The notes below the pieces were generated by a model. The model searched no databases, was not told where the DNA came from, and was given only the letters and a program-made list of their open reading frames with translations. From positions 1 through 64,000 of the forward strand of contig NZ_QVTC01000020.1 of assembly GCF_003429085.1 (NCBI RefSeq): a stretch of 64,000 bases of DNA, read 5' to 3'. Position numbers and translations under genes: made by a program. The DNA comes from Bacillus sp. V59.32b (GTDB lineage Bacteria; Bacillota; Bacilli; Bacillales; DSM-1321). Position 1 is the first letter of the stretch. Each line of letters starts with the position of its first letter. Below are positions 33,956 through 42,226 of the stretch, piece by piece.

Positions 33956-34330
33956 AGCATTTGGTCAAGCTAAAATGTTTGGAAAATGAAAGGCTCAGGT
34001 TCGGAAAATAAACCATGTGATTTGAGTAATAAAGATATATAAAGTAAGGATTCCCACGGATCTTAGAAAATACACAGCTCCAGCATGGGGTTCTAAAGCC
34101 TGGAAGTCCATATTTAAACGCCGTACCGCTATGTAGCTTGTGAATGCTTATTTAAGGGATATTTCCAACTGAACAATGTTTGTTATTGTACTGGAAAACG
34201 TGCCAAGGTCCATTTTGACATTGTTACGTTCGTTTATAAGGCTTCAAAGTGAGCCGCTGATCGTATCCATGCTCAGTTAAATTAACAAAATATAGGCTGT
34301 GTTCGTACTCAATCTTGATTTCCAAACCGG
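33956..34330. other. Gene-free stretch of about 375 bp
   Basis: No supported reading frame, RNA gene or clear promoter was seen on either strand. It runs up to the GC-rich repeat at 34331. Confidence 0.5.
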
Positions 34331-34514
34331 TTGCTTTTCGCTGCAGGCGGCGACTCCTCGAAAATGCTACGCATTTTCTCGTGCGGTGTCTATTCTAGGA
34401 TGATCACTCAACGTCCTGCGGGAAAAGCGTGGCCAGGTGAGACCCCGCAGGAGCGAAGCGACGAGGAGGCTCACGGACCGCCCGCGGAACGCGTCCGCCT
34501 GTAGCGGAAATCAA
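34331..34514 (+). repeat. GC-rich foldback repeat, family R3
   Basis: The element has inverted termini: TTGCTTTTCGCTGCAGGCGG (34331-34350) matches the complement of CCGCCTGTAGCGGAAATCAA (34495-34514) at about 17 of 20 positions. Between them lie CCTGCGGG/CCCGCAGG and GACTCCTCG/CGAGGAG pairings and an inner hairpin GAAAATGC/GCATTTTC. Sequences such as GAGACCCCGCAGGAGCGAAG are, from memory, common intergenic repeats in Bacillaceae. No coding content. The start of the window has the tail of another copy. Confidence 0.8.
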
Positions 34515-34677
34515 CAGCCAAATTCAGCAGGTACAAACTAAGAAAATTTTGAATAACTAATATTCTGTCGGTCTGTGTTTTTATATAAAAAGGAATTATG
34601 ATATTAATTCACATGGTTAAAGATATAAAATATGAGATTGTAATGCTTAAAAGCAAAATGAAACAGAGGTGTTTTGG

Positions 34678-35544
34678 TTGGTTAAATTCATTGCCAGTGA
34701 TATGGATGGAACATTATTAAATAAAGAGCAAAAGGTAAGCAAGGAAAACAAGGATGCCATCGAACGCGCCCGAAAAGAAGGGGTGGAAGTAATCATCGCG
34801 ACCGGAAGATCTTATCAGGAGGCGCGCTATGCTCTGGATGAGGCAAATATTGAGTGTCCAGTCATTTGTGTGAATGGCGCGGTGGTTTATACAAAAGATG
34901 GCGCAATCGCTGCTTCGAATCCAATGAATCCAGATACAGTTAAATCTGTCATACGATATTTAGAGGGAATCGGAATATACTTTGAAGTGTATACAAGCGA
35001 TGGAACTTATACGAAAAACTATGAAAAATCAATGGCTACATTGGTTGATATTTTACTCACGGCGAATCCTGATTTAGATCCAATCAAGGTGACCGAGCAG
35101 GCAAGGGAGCGTGTTACTGTCAGCCAAATTAAATCGATCGAAGACTACGAAAAGCTTTTTAGTATTCGAGAACTCGAATATTATAAGTTTTTAATTTTCT
35201 CTAATGATTTTCAAAAACTCGGCGATGCTGCAAGTGGTTTAAAGGAGAATACAACACTCGCTGTCAGTTCTTCAGGACGGGAAAACCTTGAAGTTACGAA
35301 CAGAGACGCACAGAAAGGAATCGCTTTAGAAAGATATGTAAAAGATAGAGGCGGTTCATTAAGCGACACAATGGCGATTGGTGATAATTTCAATGACGTC
35401 TCGATGCTCGAACGTGTCGGCCGATCCTTTGCAATGGGAAATGCGCCTTCTGAGATTAAAAATTTATGTGATTTTATCACTGATACCAATGATGAAAATG
35501 GTGTGGCTAAGGCAATAAATAAGGTCTTGAACGAAGGACTATAG
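34678..35544 (+). CDS. Cof-type HAD-superfamily hydrolase
   Basis: The 288-residue phosphatase has HAD motif I ASDMDGTLLN near the N terminus, motif II IIATGRSYQEA, the C2B cap domain in the middle, motif III Lys in NRDAQKGIALERY and motif IV MAIGDNFNDVSML. It would dephosphorylate small metabolites such as sugar phosphates or flavin nucleotides; the substrate is not predictable. The TTG start at 34678 has AGAGG about nine bases upstream; GTG 34669 is the open-frame alternative. There is no terminator before the next gene. Confidence 0.88.
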   Translation: MVKFIASDMDGTLLNKEQKVSKENKDAIERARKEGVEVIIATGRSYQEARYALDEANIECPVICVNGAVVYTKDGAIAASNPMNPDTVKSVIRYLEGIGIYFEVYTSDGTYTKNYEKSMATLVDILLTANPDLDPIKVTEQARERVTVSQIKSIEDYEKLFSIRELEYYKFLIFSNDFQKLGDAASGLKENTTLAVSSSGRENLEVTNRDAQKGIALERYVKDRGGSLSDTMAIGDNFNDVSMLERVGRSFAMGNAPSEIKNLCDFITDTNDENGVAKAINKVLNEGL

Positions 35545-35621
35545 GTTACGTAGGCGGCCGATGATTTACAGCTTTGACCGACATCATATACCGCTTCTAA
35601 CATTGAAAAGGAGGGAGTATT

Positions 35622-36698
35622 GTGGTTAAAAAGTTTATGATTCTCTTTAGTATGGTAATCCTAATCAGCGGCTGTTCCAAAAACCATCAAAACAACACAG
35701 ACAACAGTAAGCCTCAACCCGAAGAATCAGCTAACCAGGGAGATGCTGAGGTTTTATTGACCAAGCTGGAAGCTCCCTGGTCCATTCAAAAAATCAATGA
35801 TACCTTCTATTTGGCTGAAAGAAGCGGCGCCATTGTGAAATGGGAAAAAGATAAGATGACTCGTGAGAAAGTTGAATTGGATCATTCCCTTTCCGATAAT
35901 CCGGAAGCAGGCCTGCTTGGTTTTGTGCTTAGCCCGGATTTTCAAGAGTCCAATGAAGCCTTCGCCTATTATACGTACGAGCAAAATGGAAATGCGGTAA
36001 ATAGAATTGTAGTTCTTCAATACGCTAACCAGCAATGGAAGGAAATGGACGTGATCCTCGATGGAATCCCAAGCGGAAATTACCATCATGGAGGCAGGCT
36101 GAAGCTTGGACCGGATCAGAAACTATACGCTACTACAGGGGATGCCAGCAAGGAAGAAATTGCACAGGACAGCAACTCATTGGGCGGAAAAATCCTTCGC
36201 CTAAACCTTGATGGCAGTGTCCCGGAGGATAATCCATTTCCGGGTTCCCCTGTTTATACAATTGGGCACCGCAATCCCCAGGGCCTTGCCTGGGATGAGA
36301 AGGATCAATTGTACAGCAGCGAGCATGGCCCCTCAGGTTATGATGAAATCAATAAAATTACGCCAGGAAAGAACTATGGATGGCCTTTGATTACAGGGGA
36401 TGAAAAGAGAGACGGAATGGAAAGTCCGCTATTCCATGTGGGGACTGACACATGGGCACCTTCAGGAAGTGCTTATCATGAAGGGAGCCTTTATATAGGT
36501 GCGTTAAGAGGGGAGGCCGTTAAAACCTTTGACCTTGAGAATAAAGAAGAGGGCGATGTATTTACGGGTGCGGGAAGGATCCGCGATATCCTGATTGATG
36601 AAGAGTACTTATATTTTGTAAGCAACAACACGGACGGAAGAGGAAACCCGGATCAAGAGGATGATAAACTATATAGACTCCCGCTTTCATCTTTATAA
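35622..36698 (+). CDS. Lipoprotein with glucose/sorbosone dehydrogenase (PQQ-type beta-propeller) domain
   Basis: The 358-residue protein has a lipoprotein signal peptide (lipobox ISGC, Cys at about 18), a Gln/Asn-rich linker, and a six-bladed propeller of the GSDH family: LEAPWSIQKIN, AERSGAIVKWE, GLLGFVLSPDF, NYHHGGRLKLGPDQKLYATTGD, GHRNPQGLAWD and SEHGPSGYDEINKI. Family members are PQQ-dependent sugar dehydrogenases; no PQQ genes are visible here, so activity is uncertain. It is anchored outside the membrane. The GTG start at 35622 follows AAGGAGGG. Confidence 0.85.
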   Translation: MVKKFMILFSMVILISGCSKNHQNNTDNSKPQPEESANQGDAEVLLTKLEAPWSIQKINDTFYLAERSGAIVKWEKDKMTREKVELDHSLSDNPEAGLLGFVLSPDFQESNEAFAYYTYEQNGNAVNRIVVLQYANQQWKEMDVILDGIPSGNYHHGGRLKLGPDQKLYATTGDASKEEIAQDSNSLGGKILRLNLDGSVPEDNPFPGSPVYTIGHRNPQGLAWDEKDQLYSSEHGPSGYDEINKITPGKNYGWPLITGDEKRDGMESPLFHVGTDTWAPSGSAYHEGSLYIGALRGEAVKTFDLENKEEGDVFTGAGRIRDILIDEEYLYFVSNNTDGRGNPDQEDDKLYRLPLSSL

Positions 36699-36783
36699 AA
36701 AATTTTAAAAAACAGGTATAAAGAAAATGGACGGGGGTCATACTATAACCATGATGAATTTTCCATAGTAATCCCCCTTTTTA

Positions 36784-36812
36784 TCCGCTTGCTCATGCAT
36801 GCGGATTTTTTT
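36784..36812 (+). terminator. Terminator after the sugar-dehydrogenase-like gene
   Basis: ATCCGC pairs with GCGGAT around a 12-base loop (itself partly palindromic, CATGCATG) and runs into TTTTTTT. Confidence 0.85.
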
Positions 36813-36813
36813 G

Positions 36814-36890
36814 GCAGAAAAGAAAGTTTAAACTTTCCTTTCTGCATAATTTCACCTTAAAAGGCTCGTCAATCGACGAGTTTTCTTTAC
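36814..36890 (-). repeat. Two-hairpin repeat, family R2, copy a
   Basis: On the minus strand the element reads AAAGAAAACTCGTCGATT GACGAGCC (hairpin CTCGTC/GACGAG), a spacer of about 20 bases, then a large palindrome built from GCAGAAA, GAAAGTTTAAACTTTC and TTTCTGC. The same two hairpins, in the same order, flank about 100 extra bases at 48893-49062. It is intergenic with no coding content. Confidence 0.75.
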
Positions 36891-36892
36891 AA

Positions 36893-36925
36893 AAAAAGGA
36901 CGGGCAATGGCCCATCCCGTTCTTA
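36893..36925 (-). terminator. Terminator of the yojF-bshB2 operon
   Basis: On the minus strand ACGGG and CCCGT form the stem around a GC-rich inner palindrome (GGGCCATTGCCC) and are followed by CCTTTTTTT. Confidence 0.75.
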
Positions 36926-36938
36926 CTTTCGAAAATCC

Positions 36939-37610
36939 TCAATCTGAAAACTTATAGGTCCAAAAGCGTTCCTTCCGGATCCACTCTAGCATGGCCGGAT
37001 CCACGTTTTCCGTATTTTCTGCCCAGGAGGCTATCATTGATTCGGTTTGTGACCGGTGGGCTTTAATGGCGGCGATTTTTTTATCTTCTACAGCTGTGAC
37101 ATCATTAATAATGTCCGGCTCACCCAGCTCAGCCAAGCTATTATTAGCAAAAGCAACACAATGCAATTTAGGGCGCGCATCCGGCTCAATTCGCTTTACA
37201 GCGCGGACTACTGCCCTTGCCGTAGCTTCGTGGTCAGGATGGACACTGTATCCCGGATAGAAGGTGATGACAAGGGAAGGATCTAATTCCTTGATAAAGG
37301 CCGACATTTTTTCGGTCAGCTCTTCATCATCCTCAAATTCCACCGTTTTATCGCGTAAACCAAGCATCCGCAGATCTTGGATCCCCAATGTATTTGCAGC
37401 ATCCACGAGCTCTTTTCTGCGAATTTTGGGAAGCGACTCTCTTGTCGCGAAAGGCGGATTACCCAGATTACGTCCCATTTCACCAAGTGTCAAACAGACA
37501 TAGGTGACGGGCGTTCCACTTTCAATATTCAAAGCGATCGTACCAGAAACTCCAAAAGCCTCATCATCAGGATGAGGGAAGATCACTAATACATGACGTT
37601 CTTTTTCCAT
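36939..37610 (-). CDS. bshB2: Bacillithiol biosynthesis deacetylase BshB2
   Basis: The 223-residue PIG-L/LmbE-type metal-dependent deacetylase has the zinc motif FPHPDDEAFG (11-20) and the distal VHPDHEA. The sequence matches YojG (BshB2), which removes the acetyl group from GlcNAc-malate in bacillithiol synthesis and may act on S-conjugates. It is preceded by yojF in a two-gene operon, as in Bacillus. A good ribosome site (AAGGAG) lies before the ATG. Confidence 0.92.
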   Translation of the reverse strand: MEKERHVLVIFPHPDDEAFGVSGTIALNIESGTPVTYVCLTLGEMGRNLGNPPFATRESLPKIRRKELVDAANTLGIQDLRMLGLRDKTVEFEDDEELTEKMSAFIKELDPSLVITFYPGYSVHPDHEATARAVVRAVKRIEPDARPKLHCVAFANNSLAELGEPDIINDVTAVEDKKIAAIKAHRSQTESMIASWAENTENVDPAMLEWIRKERFWTYKFSD

Positions 37611-37628
37611 AACGGTACTGCTCCTTTC

Positions 37629-37976
37629 TTATTCAAAAGGACTTGGGCTGATTTGCATGGCAACGGCTAGCTTTCCTGTGAAATCCAATCCTGCCAGCAA
37701 AAGTCTTCCCTGGTCATCTATTTCATAATGGGTCAGGCCTTCTCCATAAACCCAGCCGATTTCAAGCTTCAAGCCGACTCGATAAGGGCCGTCACCGACA
37801 ATCTTGCCATGCTCATATTTGATAAAGGCATTACGGATATACGCGCCTGCCGAAAAGAATGATTCGTCATTATGGGTGGCGTAAGCACCATTGGTCGTTT
37901 CCAGATGTAAATAAACATTACTTGTTGCAAACGAATTGATCGCATGCTGCACTTCAGCACGTTCAATAGGTTTCAT
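37629..37976 (-). CDS. yojF: YojF family protein (DUF1806)
   Basis: A 115-residue protein of the YojF/DUF1806 family, found next to bshB2 in Bacillus. It is a compact alpha/beta protein with no membrane segment and no known activity; a link with bacillithiol metabolism is inferred only from context. ATG 37976 is chosen because GAGGAGG lies eight bases upstream and the resulting length equals that of B. subtilis YojF (116); the frame is open nine codons further. Confidence 0.88.
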   Translation of the reverse strand: MKPIERAEVQHAINSFATSNVYLHLETTNGAYATHNDESFFSAGAYIRNAFIKYEHGKIVGDGPYRVGLKLEIGWVYGEGLTHYEIDDQGRLLLAGLDFTGKLAVAMQISPSPFE

Positions 37977-38116
37977 TTGCTTTTCCTCCTCTACTGCGGA
38001 CAATAGAACAATCTAGATCATATCTATCTTACTAAAAAGCATCCTAAAAAGCGAAAAGTTAGGTTCAGCCATCTATTTAATACCAAGAAAAAAGAGGCTC
38101 TCCTAAAAAGAAAAGT

Positions 38117-38175
38117 GTAGTCCTGTACGTTATAAAGATGCCCAATCTACAGGAAAACTTTTTACTTTTTAAATG
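38117..38175 (-). terminator. Probable terminator of pdxK
   Basis: TCCTGTA (38121-38127) pairs with TACAGGA (38148-38154) and AAAAGT with ACTTTT outside it; a T-rich run follows on the minus strand. The loop is large (20 bases), so the call is tentative. Confidence 0.5.
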
Positions 38176-38190
38176 AAGCCTCAGTTCTGT

Positions 38191-39033
38191 TTATTTTGAA
38201 ATTTGCTCAGCAGCTTCCAGTCTGCCTGCTCCGAATTTTCGGTAAGCACCGTGCATAGTAGGGCCGACATATTCGTTCAATTTCCACGAATGGCGGATCG
38301 CTTCCGTAATAAATTCTTTTGCTGTATAAACCGCTTCGCGGACAGATCTTCCTTTAGCCAGTTCAGCCGTAATTGCGGCTGAATACGTGCAGCCTGCGCC
38401 GTGCGTATAAGCTGTTTCAATCCGTTCGGATTCTAAGATTTCGAAAGTTTCCCCATCATATAACAGGTCAATTGCCTGTTCATGTTCAAGCTTGCTTCCG
38501 CCTTTGATAAGCACAAACTTAGCACCTGATTCTTTAATCTTCACAGCCGCAGCTTTCATATCGTCGACTGTACGGATCGGACCAATTCCCGACAGCTGCC
38601 AGGCCTCAAAAAGATTTGGCGTTACCACTGTTGCACGAGGAACGAGAACGTCGCGAAGTCGGGTGGCTGTTTCCGGGTGGAGTACCTCGTCTTCTCCTTT
38701 GCAAACCATGACTGGATCAATGACAATATTCTTCAAACCAAGCTCATCGATTTTCCGGCCGGCCAGTTCAATGATCTCTACAGAACCTAGCATTCCAGTC
38801 TTCATCGCATCGATGCCGACTGAAAGAATCGTTTCTAATTGAGCTTCCACTGTTGCGGTAACTTGCGGAAATACATCGTGAGACCAGCCGTTTTTAGGAT
38901 CCATCGTTACAATCGTTGTCAGTGCTGACATTCCGTATACGCCCAATTCCTGGAAGGTTTTCAGATCAGCCTGTATTCCTGCTCCTCCGCTTGAATCAGA
39001 GCCGGCCAGGGTCAAAGCTTTTTTCATTGCCAT
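38191..39033 (-). CDS. pdxK: Pyridoxine/pyridoxal (HMP) kinase PdxK, ThiD-like
   Basis: The 280-residue ribokinase-superfamily kinase has [22 protein letters not shown] read in part at 6-27, [18 protein letters not shown] and the catalytic [12 protein letters not shown]. The sequence is close to the B. subtilis enzyme first named ThiD and later PdxK, which phosphorylates pyridoxal and HMP. AGGAGG lies seven bases before the ATG. It stands alone, divergent from mobA. The C terminus is about 10 residues longer than in B. subtilis. Confidence 0.9.
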   Translation of the reverse strand: MAMKKALTLAGSDSSGGAGIQADLKTFQELGVYGMSALTTIVTMDPKNGWSHDVFPQVTATVEAQLETILSVGIDAMKTGMLGSVEIIELAGRKIDELGLKNIVIDPVMVCKGEDEVLHPETATRLRDVLVPRATVVTPNLFEAWQLSGIGPIRTVDDMKAAAVKIKESGAKFVLIKGGSKLEHEQAIDLLYDGETFEILESERIETAYTHGAGCTYSAAITAELAKGRSVREAVYTAKEFITEAIRHSWKLNEYVGPTMHGAYRKFGAGRLEAAEQISK

Positions 39034-39257
39034 AGTGAGACCTCCTAACGGTAATAATCTATGTTATTTTTAATGAACCTTTGAAATATCTCCGTCAAGC
39101 ATATACCATTATATTTAGAATGTAAACTTTACAAACGCTAATGGGAACGGGGTTTAAAGCTAATTCTCCTATGCACTTTAGCTGATATTTCTCATGAGTC
39201 ATGACGGGAGTTCATTCGCAATGAATAAATAAACGAGAGAAGGGAGCCCACTCGTAA

Positions 39258-39878
39258 ATGAACACAACAGGATTGCTGCTGGCAGGCGGGAAATCAAGCA
39301 GAATGGGGACAAATAAAGCCATGCTCCCGATATCAGAAGAAGTAAGTATCCAACAGATAGCTTCCGAATTAAAAAAAGCGGTCGGTGAAGTATATTTGGT
39401 TACCAATTCACCGGCTGATTATACATTTCTGGATCTTCCAACGCTCGATGATGAATATGAAGGATTGGGTCCGCTTGCGGGGCTTCATGCGGGACTGGAA
39501 GCAGCCAAAACGGAAACGGTATTCCTCTCCGCTTGTGATATGCCATTTATAAGGGCTTCTCTCATTGGAGAAATGCTGGATAACTTAAAAAATTACGAGG
39601 CACTTGTCCCTGAGATCAATGGCAGGTTTCACCCTTTATTTGCCGTGTATCGAAAATCTTCAATTCCACTGCTTGTCTCATGTCTTGAGCAACGCAAACT
39701 CAGGATGATGGATTTTCTAGAAAAGATGAATGTGAAAATAATGAAAGAAACAGATTTCGAGCTGTACGCGACAGACAAAAAGCTGTTTCCTTATTTGTTT
39801 TATAACATGAACACGCCGCTTGAATATAAACACGCAAAAAGGATGGAAGATGAAATGGCCCTTTATTTCCCAAAATAG
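39258..39878 (+). CDS. mobA: Molybdenum cofactor guanylyltransferase
   Basis: The 206-residue nucleotidyltransferase has the GTP-binding loop LLAGGKSSRMGTNKA (7-21), GLGPLAGLHAGL and the Mg-binding LSACDMPFI. It converts molybdopterin to its guanine dinucleotide. AGAAGGGAG precedes the ATG. It is followed after about 160 bp by moaE, moaD and moeB, so the window holds half of a Moco gene set; moaA, moaC and moeA are not here. Confidence 0.92.
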   Translation: MNTTGLLLAGGKSSRMGTNKAMLPISEEVSIQQIASELKKAVGEVYLVTNSPADYTFLDLPTLDDEYEGLGPLAGLHAGLEAAKTETVFLSACDMPFIRASLIGEMLDNLKNYEALVPEINGRFHPLFAVYRKSSIPLLVSCLEQRKLRMMDFLEKMNVKIMKETDFELYATDKKLFPYLFYNMNTPLEYKHAKRMEDEMALYFPK

Positions 39879-40036
39879 TTTTTCCAAGCCATAGGATGTT
39901 AATTATCCCCCTTAATTGTGTTAGGATATGAATATAAACAAGGAAGTGAATTGTGAGGCTTTAATCCAGTTAAAAAAGGGCAGATTATCCGACAGCCCGC
40001 TGATCTCATGATAATTTCTTTAAAAAGGGTGAGACG

Positions 40037-40501
40037 ATGAACTTTCAAATTTCGAAAGACCCCATCCAGGTTCAGGATGTAATCGATAAGGTTGTTGCAA
40101 GGGAAGCCGGTGCGGTGACCACATTTATTGGGACCGTCAGAGAGCTGACAAAAGGAAAAAAGACTCTTTTTCTCATATATGAAGCCTATGAATCAATGGC
40201 CGTAAAAAAGCTGGAACAGATCGGCAAGGAAATCAATGAACGCTGGCCTGATGCTCATGTTGCGATCACTCACCGTGTCGGCAAGCTCGACATTACGGAT
40301 GTAGCTGTGGTGATAGCGGTTAGTACTCCGCATCGCAATGACGCCTATGAAGCTAATCGTTATGCGATAGAAAGAATCAAAGAAATTGTCCCGATCTGGA
40401 AAAAAGAACATTGGGAAGACGGAGAAAAGTGGATCGGGGATCAGTTGGAAACCGTTCGTTATCCGTCTGGGAAGCCTGAAAAGGAGGATTTACATGATTA
40501 A
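40037..40501 (+). CDS. moaE: Molybdopterin synthase catalytic subunit
   Basis: The 154-residue MoaE has GAVTTFIGTVRELTKGK (27-43), YEAYESMAVKKL, HRVGKLDITDVAV and the active-site region IWKKEHWEDGEKWIGD with the catalytic lysines. It inserts sulfur from the MoaD thiocarboxylate into precursor Z. The 3' end overlaps moaD by eight bases. The ribosome site is AAAGGGTG. Confidence 0.93.
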   Translation: MNFQISKDPIQVQDVIDKVVAREAGAVTTFIGTVRELTKGKKTLFLIYEAYESMAVKKLEQIGKEINERWPDAHVAITHRVGKLDITDVAVVIAVSTPHRNDAYEANRYAIERIKEIVPIWKKEHWEDGEKWIGDQLETVRYPSGKPEKEDLHD

Positions 40502-40727
40502 AGTACTTTTTTTTGCACACTTAAAGGATGCTGTCGGCAATGAGAAAGTTTCCGTAGAAGAAACTGGATGGACCGTTGCCGAGCTAAAGAATAAAATGGC
40601 CACTGATTACGGGTTGGAAGAATTGAATACAGTCATGACGGCTGTTAATGAAGAATTCGCCGATGACGAAACGGTTCTTTCAGATGGGGATACCGTTGCT
40701 TTTATTCCCCCGGTCAGCGGCGGGTGA
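40494..40727 (+). CDS. moaD: Molybdopterin synthase sulfur carrier subunit
   Basis: The 77-residue ubiquitin-fold protein ends in the diglycine PPVSGG, which MoeB adenylates and which is then thiolated. ATG 40494 follows AAGGAGG at five bases; length equals that of B. subtilis MoaD. The stop codon is followed after 20 bp by moeB, matching their partnership. Confidence 0.93.
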   Translation: MIKVLFFAHLKDAVGNEKVSVEETGWTVAELKNKMATDYGLEELNTVMTAVNEEFADDETVLSDGDTVAFIPPVSGG

Positions 40728-40747
40728 CAGGTGGGAGAGAATCAATC

Positions 40748-41767
40748 ATGGATGGACGCTATTCACGTCAAACATTGTTTTCTCCAATTGGGGAAAAAGG
40801 ACAAGCAAAAATACGCAGCAAGCATGTACTGCTCATGGGTGCGGGCGCATTAGGATCCGCGAACGCCGAATTTTTGACGAGGGCGGGCATCGGCAAGCTG
40901 ACGATTGTTGACCGAGATTATGTTGAAGCAAGCAACTTGCAGAGACAGCAATTATATACAGAAAAAGATGTACGCGAGAAGCTTCCGAAAGCAGAGGCAG
41001 CTAAGATGCATTGCCATGATATCAACGGTGAAGTTGAAATTGAGGCCGTGATTGTCGACGGAACCGCTTTGACGCTCGAGCCGCTGCTTTCAGGTGTGTC
41101 TTTGATCATTGATGCGACCGATAACTTTGAGACCAGGATGGTGATCAATGATTTATCCCAAAAGCATAAAATTCCATGGATTTATGGTGCGTGTGTCGGC
41201 AGTGTTGGAATGAGCTTTACAATCATTCCTGGAGTGACGCCTTGCTTGAATTGTCTGCTCCGTTCGATTCCAATCCAGGGGATGACTTGCGATACAGGCG
41301 GAATTATTTCCCCGGCAGTACAAATGGTTGTCGCTCATCAAAACGCCGAAGCTTTGAAGATTCTGGTCGAGGATTATGAGTCCGTCCGCCCGGGTTTTTC
41401 AACGTTTGATCTTTGGAGAAACCAATACCAAACAATGAAAGTCGGGAAAGCAAAGAAAAGCGATTGCCTATCATGCGGGGAAGCTCCGACTTATCCATTT
41501 TTGACACTGGAAAATGCCACAAAGACAACGGTTCTTTGCGGCAGGGACACGGTTCAAGTACGGCCACCGAATCCTCGGAAGCTGCAGCTGGACAAGCTGG
41601 GGAGCGATCTTTTGGCAAGCGGATATACCGTGAAATCTAATCCATTCCTGTTGTCGATTGAGACAGATGATGAACGGATGGTCATTTTTCATGATGGACG
41701 GGCCCTCATTCATGGTACAAAGGATATGGCCCATGCCAAGGCGTTATATCAAAGGATTTTGGGATAA
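40748..41767 (+). CDS. moeB: Molybdopterin-synthase adenylyltransferase (MoeB/ThiF family)
   Basis: The 339-residue E1-like enzyme has the ATP loop LLMGAGALGSANAEFL (about 27-42), DRDYVEASNLQRQ, the zinc Cys pairs CLNC and CLSC, and the mobile CDTGGII segment. It activates the MoaD C terminus. The context with moaE-moaD favours MoeB, but it may also serve ThiS, as no other ThiF is in view. ATG 40748 follows GGGAGAG; a GTG at 40724 is in frame but overlaps the moaD stop. Confidence 0.9.
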   Translation: MDGRYSRQTLFSPIGEKGQAKIRSKHVLLMGAGALGSANAEFLTRAGIGKLTIVDRDYVEASNLQRQQLYTEKDVREKLPKAEAAKMHCHDINGEVEIEAVIVDGTALTLEPLLSGVSLIIDATDNFETRMVINDLSQKHKIPWIYGACVGSVGMSFTIIPGVTPCLNCLLRSIPIQGMTCDTGGIISPAVQMVVAHQNAEALKILVEDYESVRPGFSTFDLWRNQYQTMKVGKAKKSDCLSCGEAPTYPFLTLENATKTTVLCGRDTVQVRPPNPRKLQLDKLGSDLLASGYTVKSNPFLLSIETDDERMVIFHDGRALIHGTKDMAHAKALYQRILG

Positions 41768-41772
41768 TGAGA

Positions 41773-41806
41773 AAAGAGGCAGGCTCCATTTAGGGCCCGC
41801 CTCTTT
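41773..41806 (+). terminator. Terminator of the moaE-moaD-moeB operon
   Basis: AAAGAGGC (41773-41780) pairs with GCCTCTTT (41799-41806); the inner GG/CC pairs extend the stem. It also faces the convergent yflT-like gene. Confidence 0.85.
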
Positions 41807-41820
41807 CCATGAATAAGCGA

Positions 41821-42150
41821 TTAATTTACATCATTGCTGGCGACAAGAACGACTTTCCCTTTATCGAGATCTTTTTCATATTGTTCCGCTTCCGTCTTAG
41901 TCAAGCCAAGCGAACTCATTTTGGTACGGAGCTCATCGCCTCTGGACTTGAACATGTTTCCAACTGAATCAAGGATACCTTGTTCTTTCATGCCGATTGC
42001 TTCGGTATCCGTGTTTTCTGTCAAATGTTCGGAACGGTCTTTATCATGTGCAAACAAATAAATATTTTCTTTTGAGTAACCTGAAGTTAATAAATGATCG
42101 ATTTTTTCCTTCGCTTGGACTCCATTTTCTATCACGTGTACTTGATACAT
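41821..42150 (-). CDS. General stress protein 17M-type (YflT family)
   Basis: The 109-residue protein matches the YflT/heat-induced stress protein family: VHVIENGVQAKEKIDHLLTSGY with a DKDRSEHLT segment and GKVVLVASND at the end. Homologues are under SigB control in B. subtilis; no clear SigB promoter was found upstream here. AAGGAGG precedes the ATG. Molecular function unknown. Confidence 0.8.
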   Translation of the reverse strand: MYQVHVIENGVQAKEKIDHLLTSGYSKENIYLFAHDKDRSEHLTENTDTEAIGMKEQGILDSVGNMFKSRGDELRTKMSSLGLTKTEAEQYEKDLDKGKVVLVASNDVN

Positions 42151-42226
42151 GAAAATTCCTCCTTAAAGGTTGCTAGATTCGTTTTTCTGTTTATTTAATG
42201 AGATGCTGTACAGCCATGTTATATAT

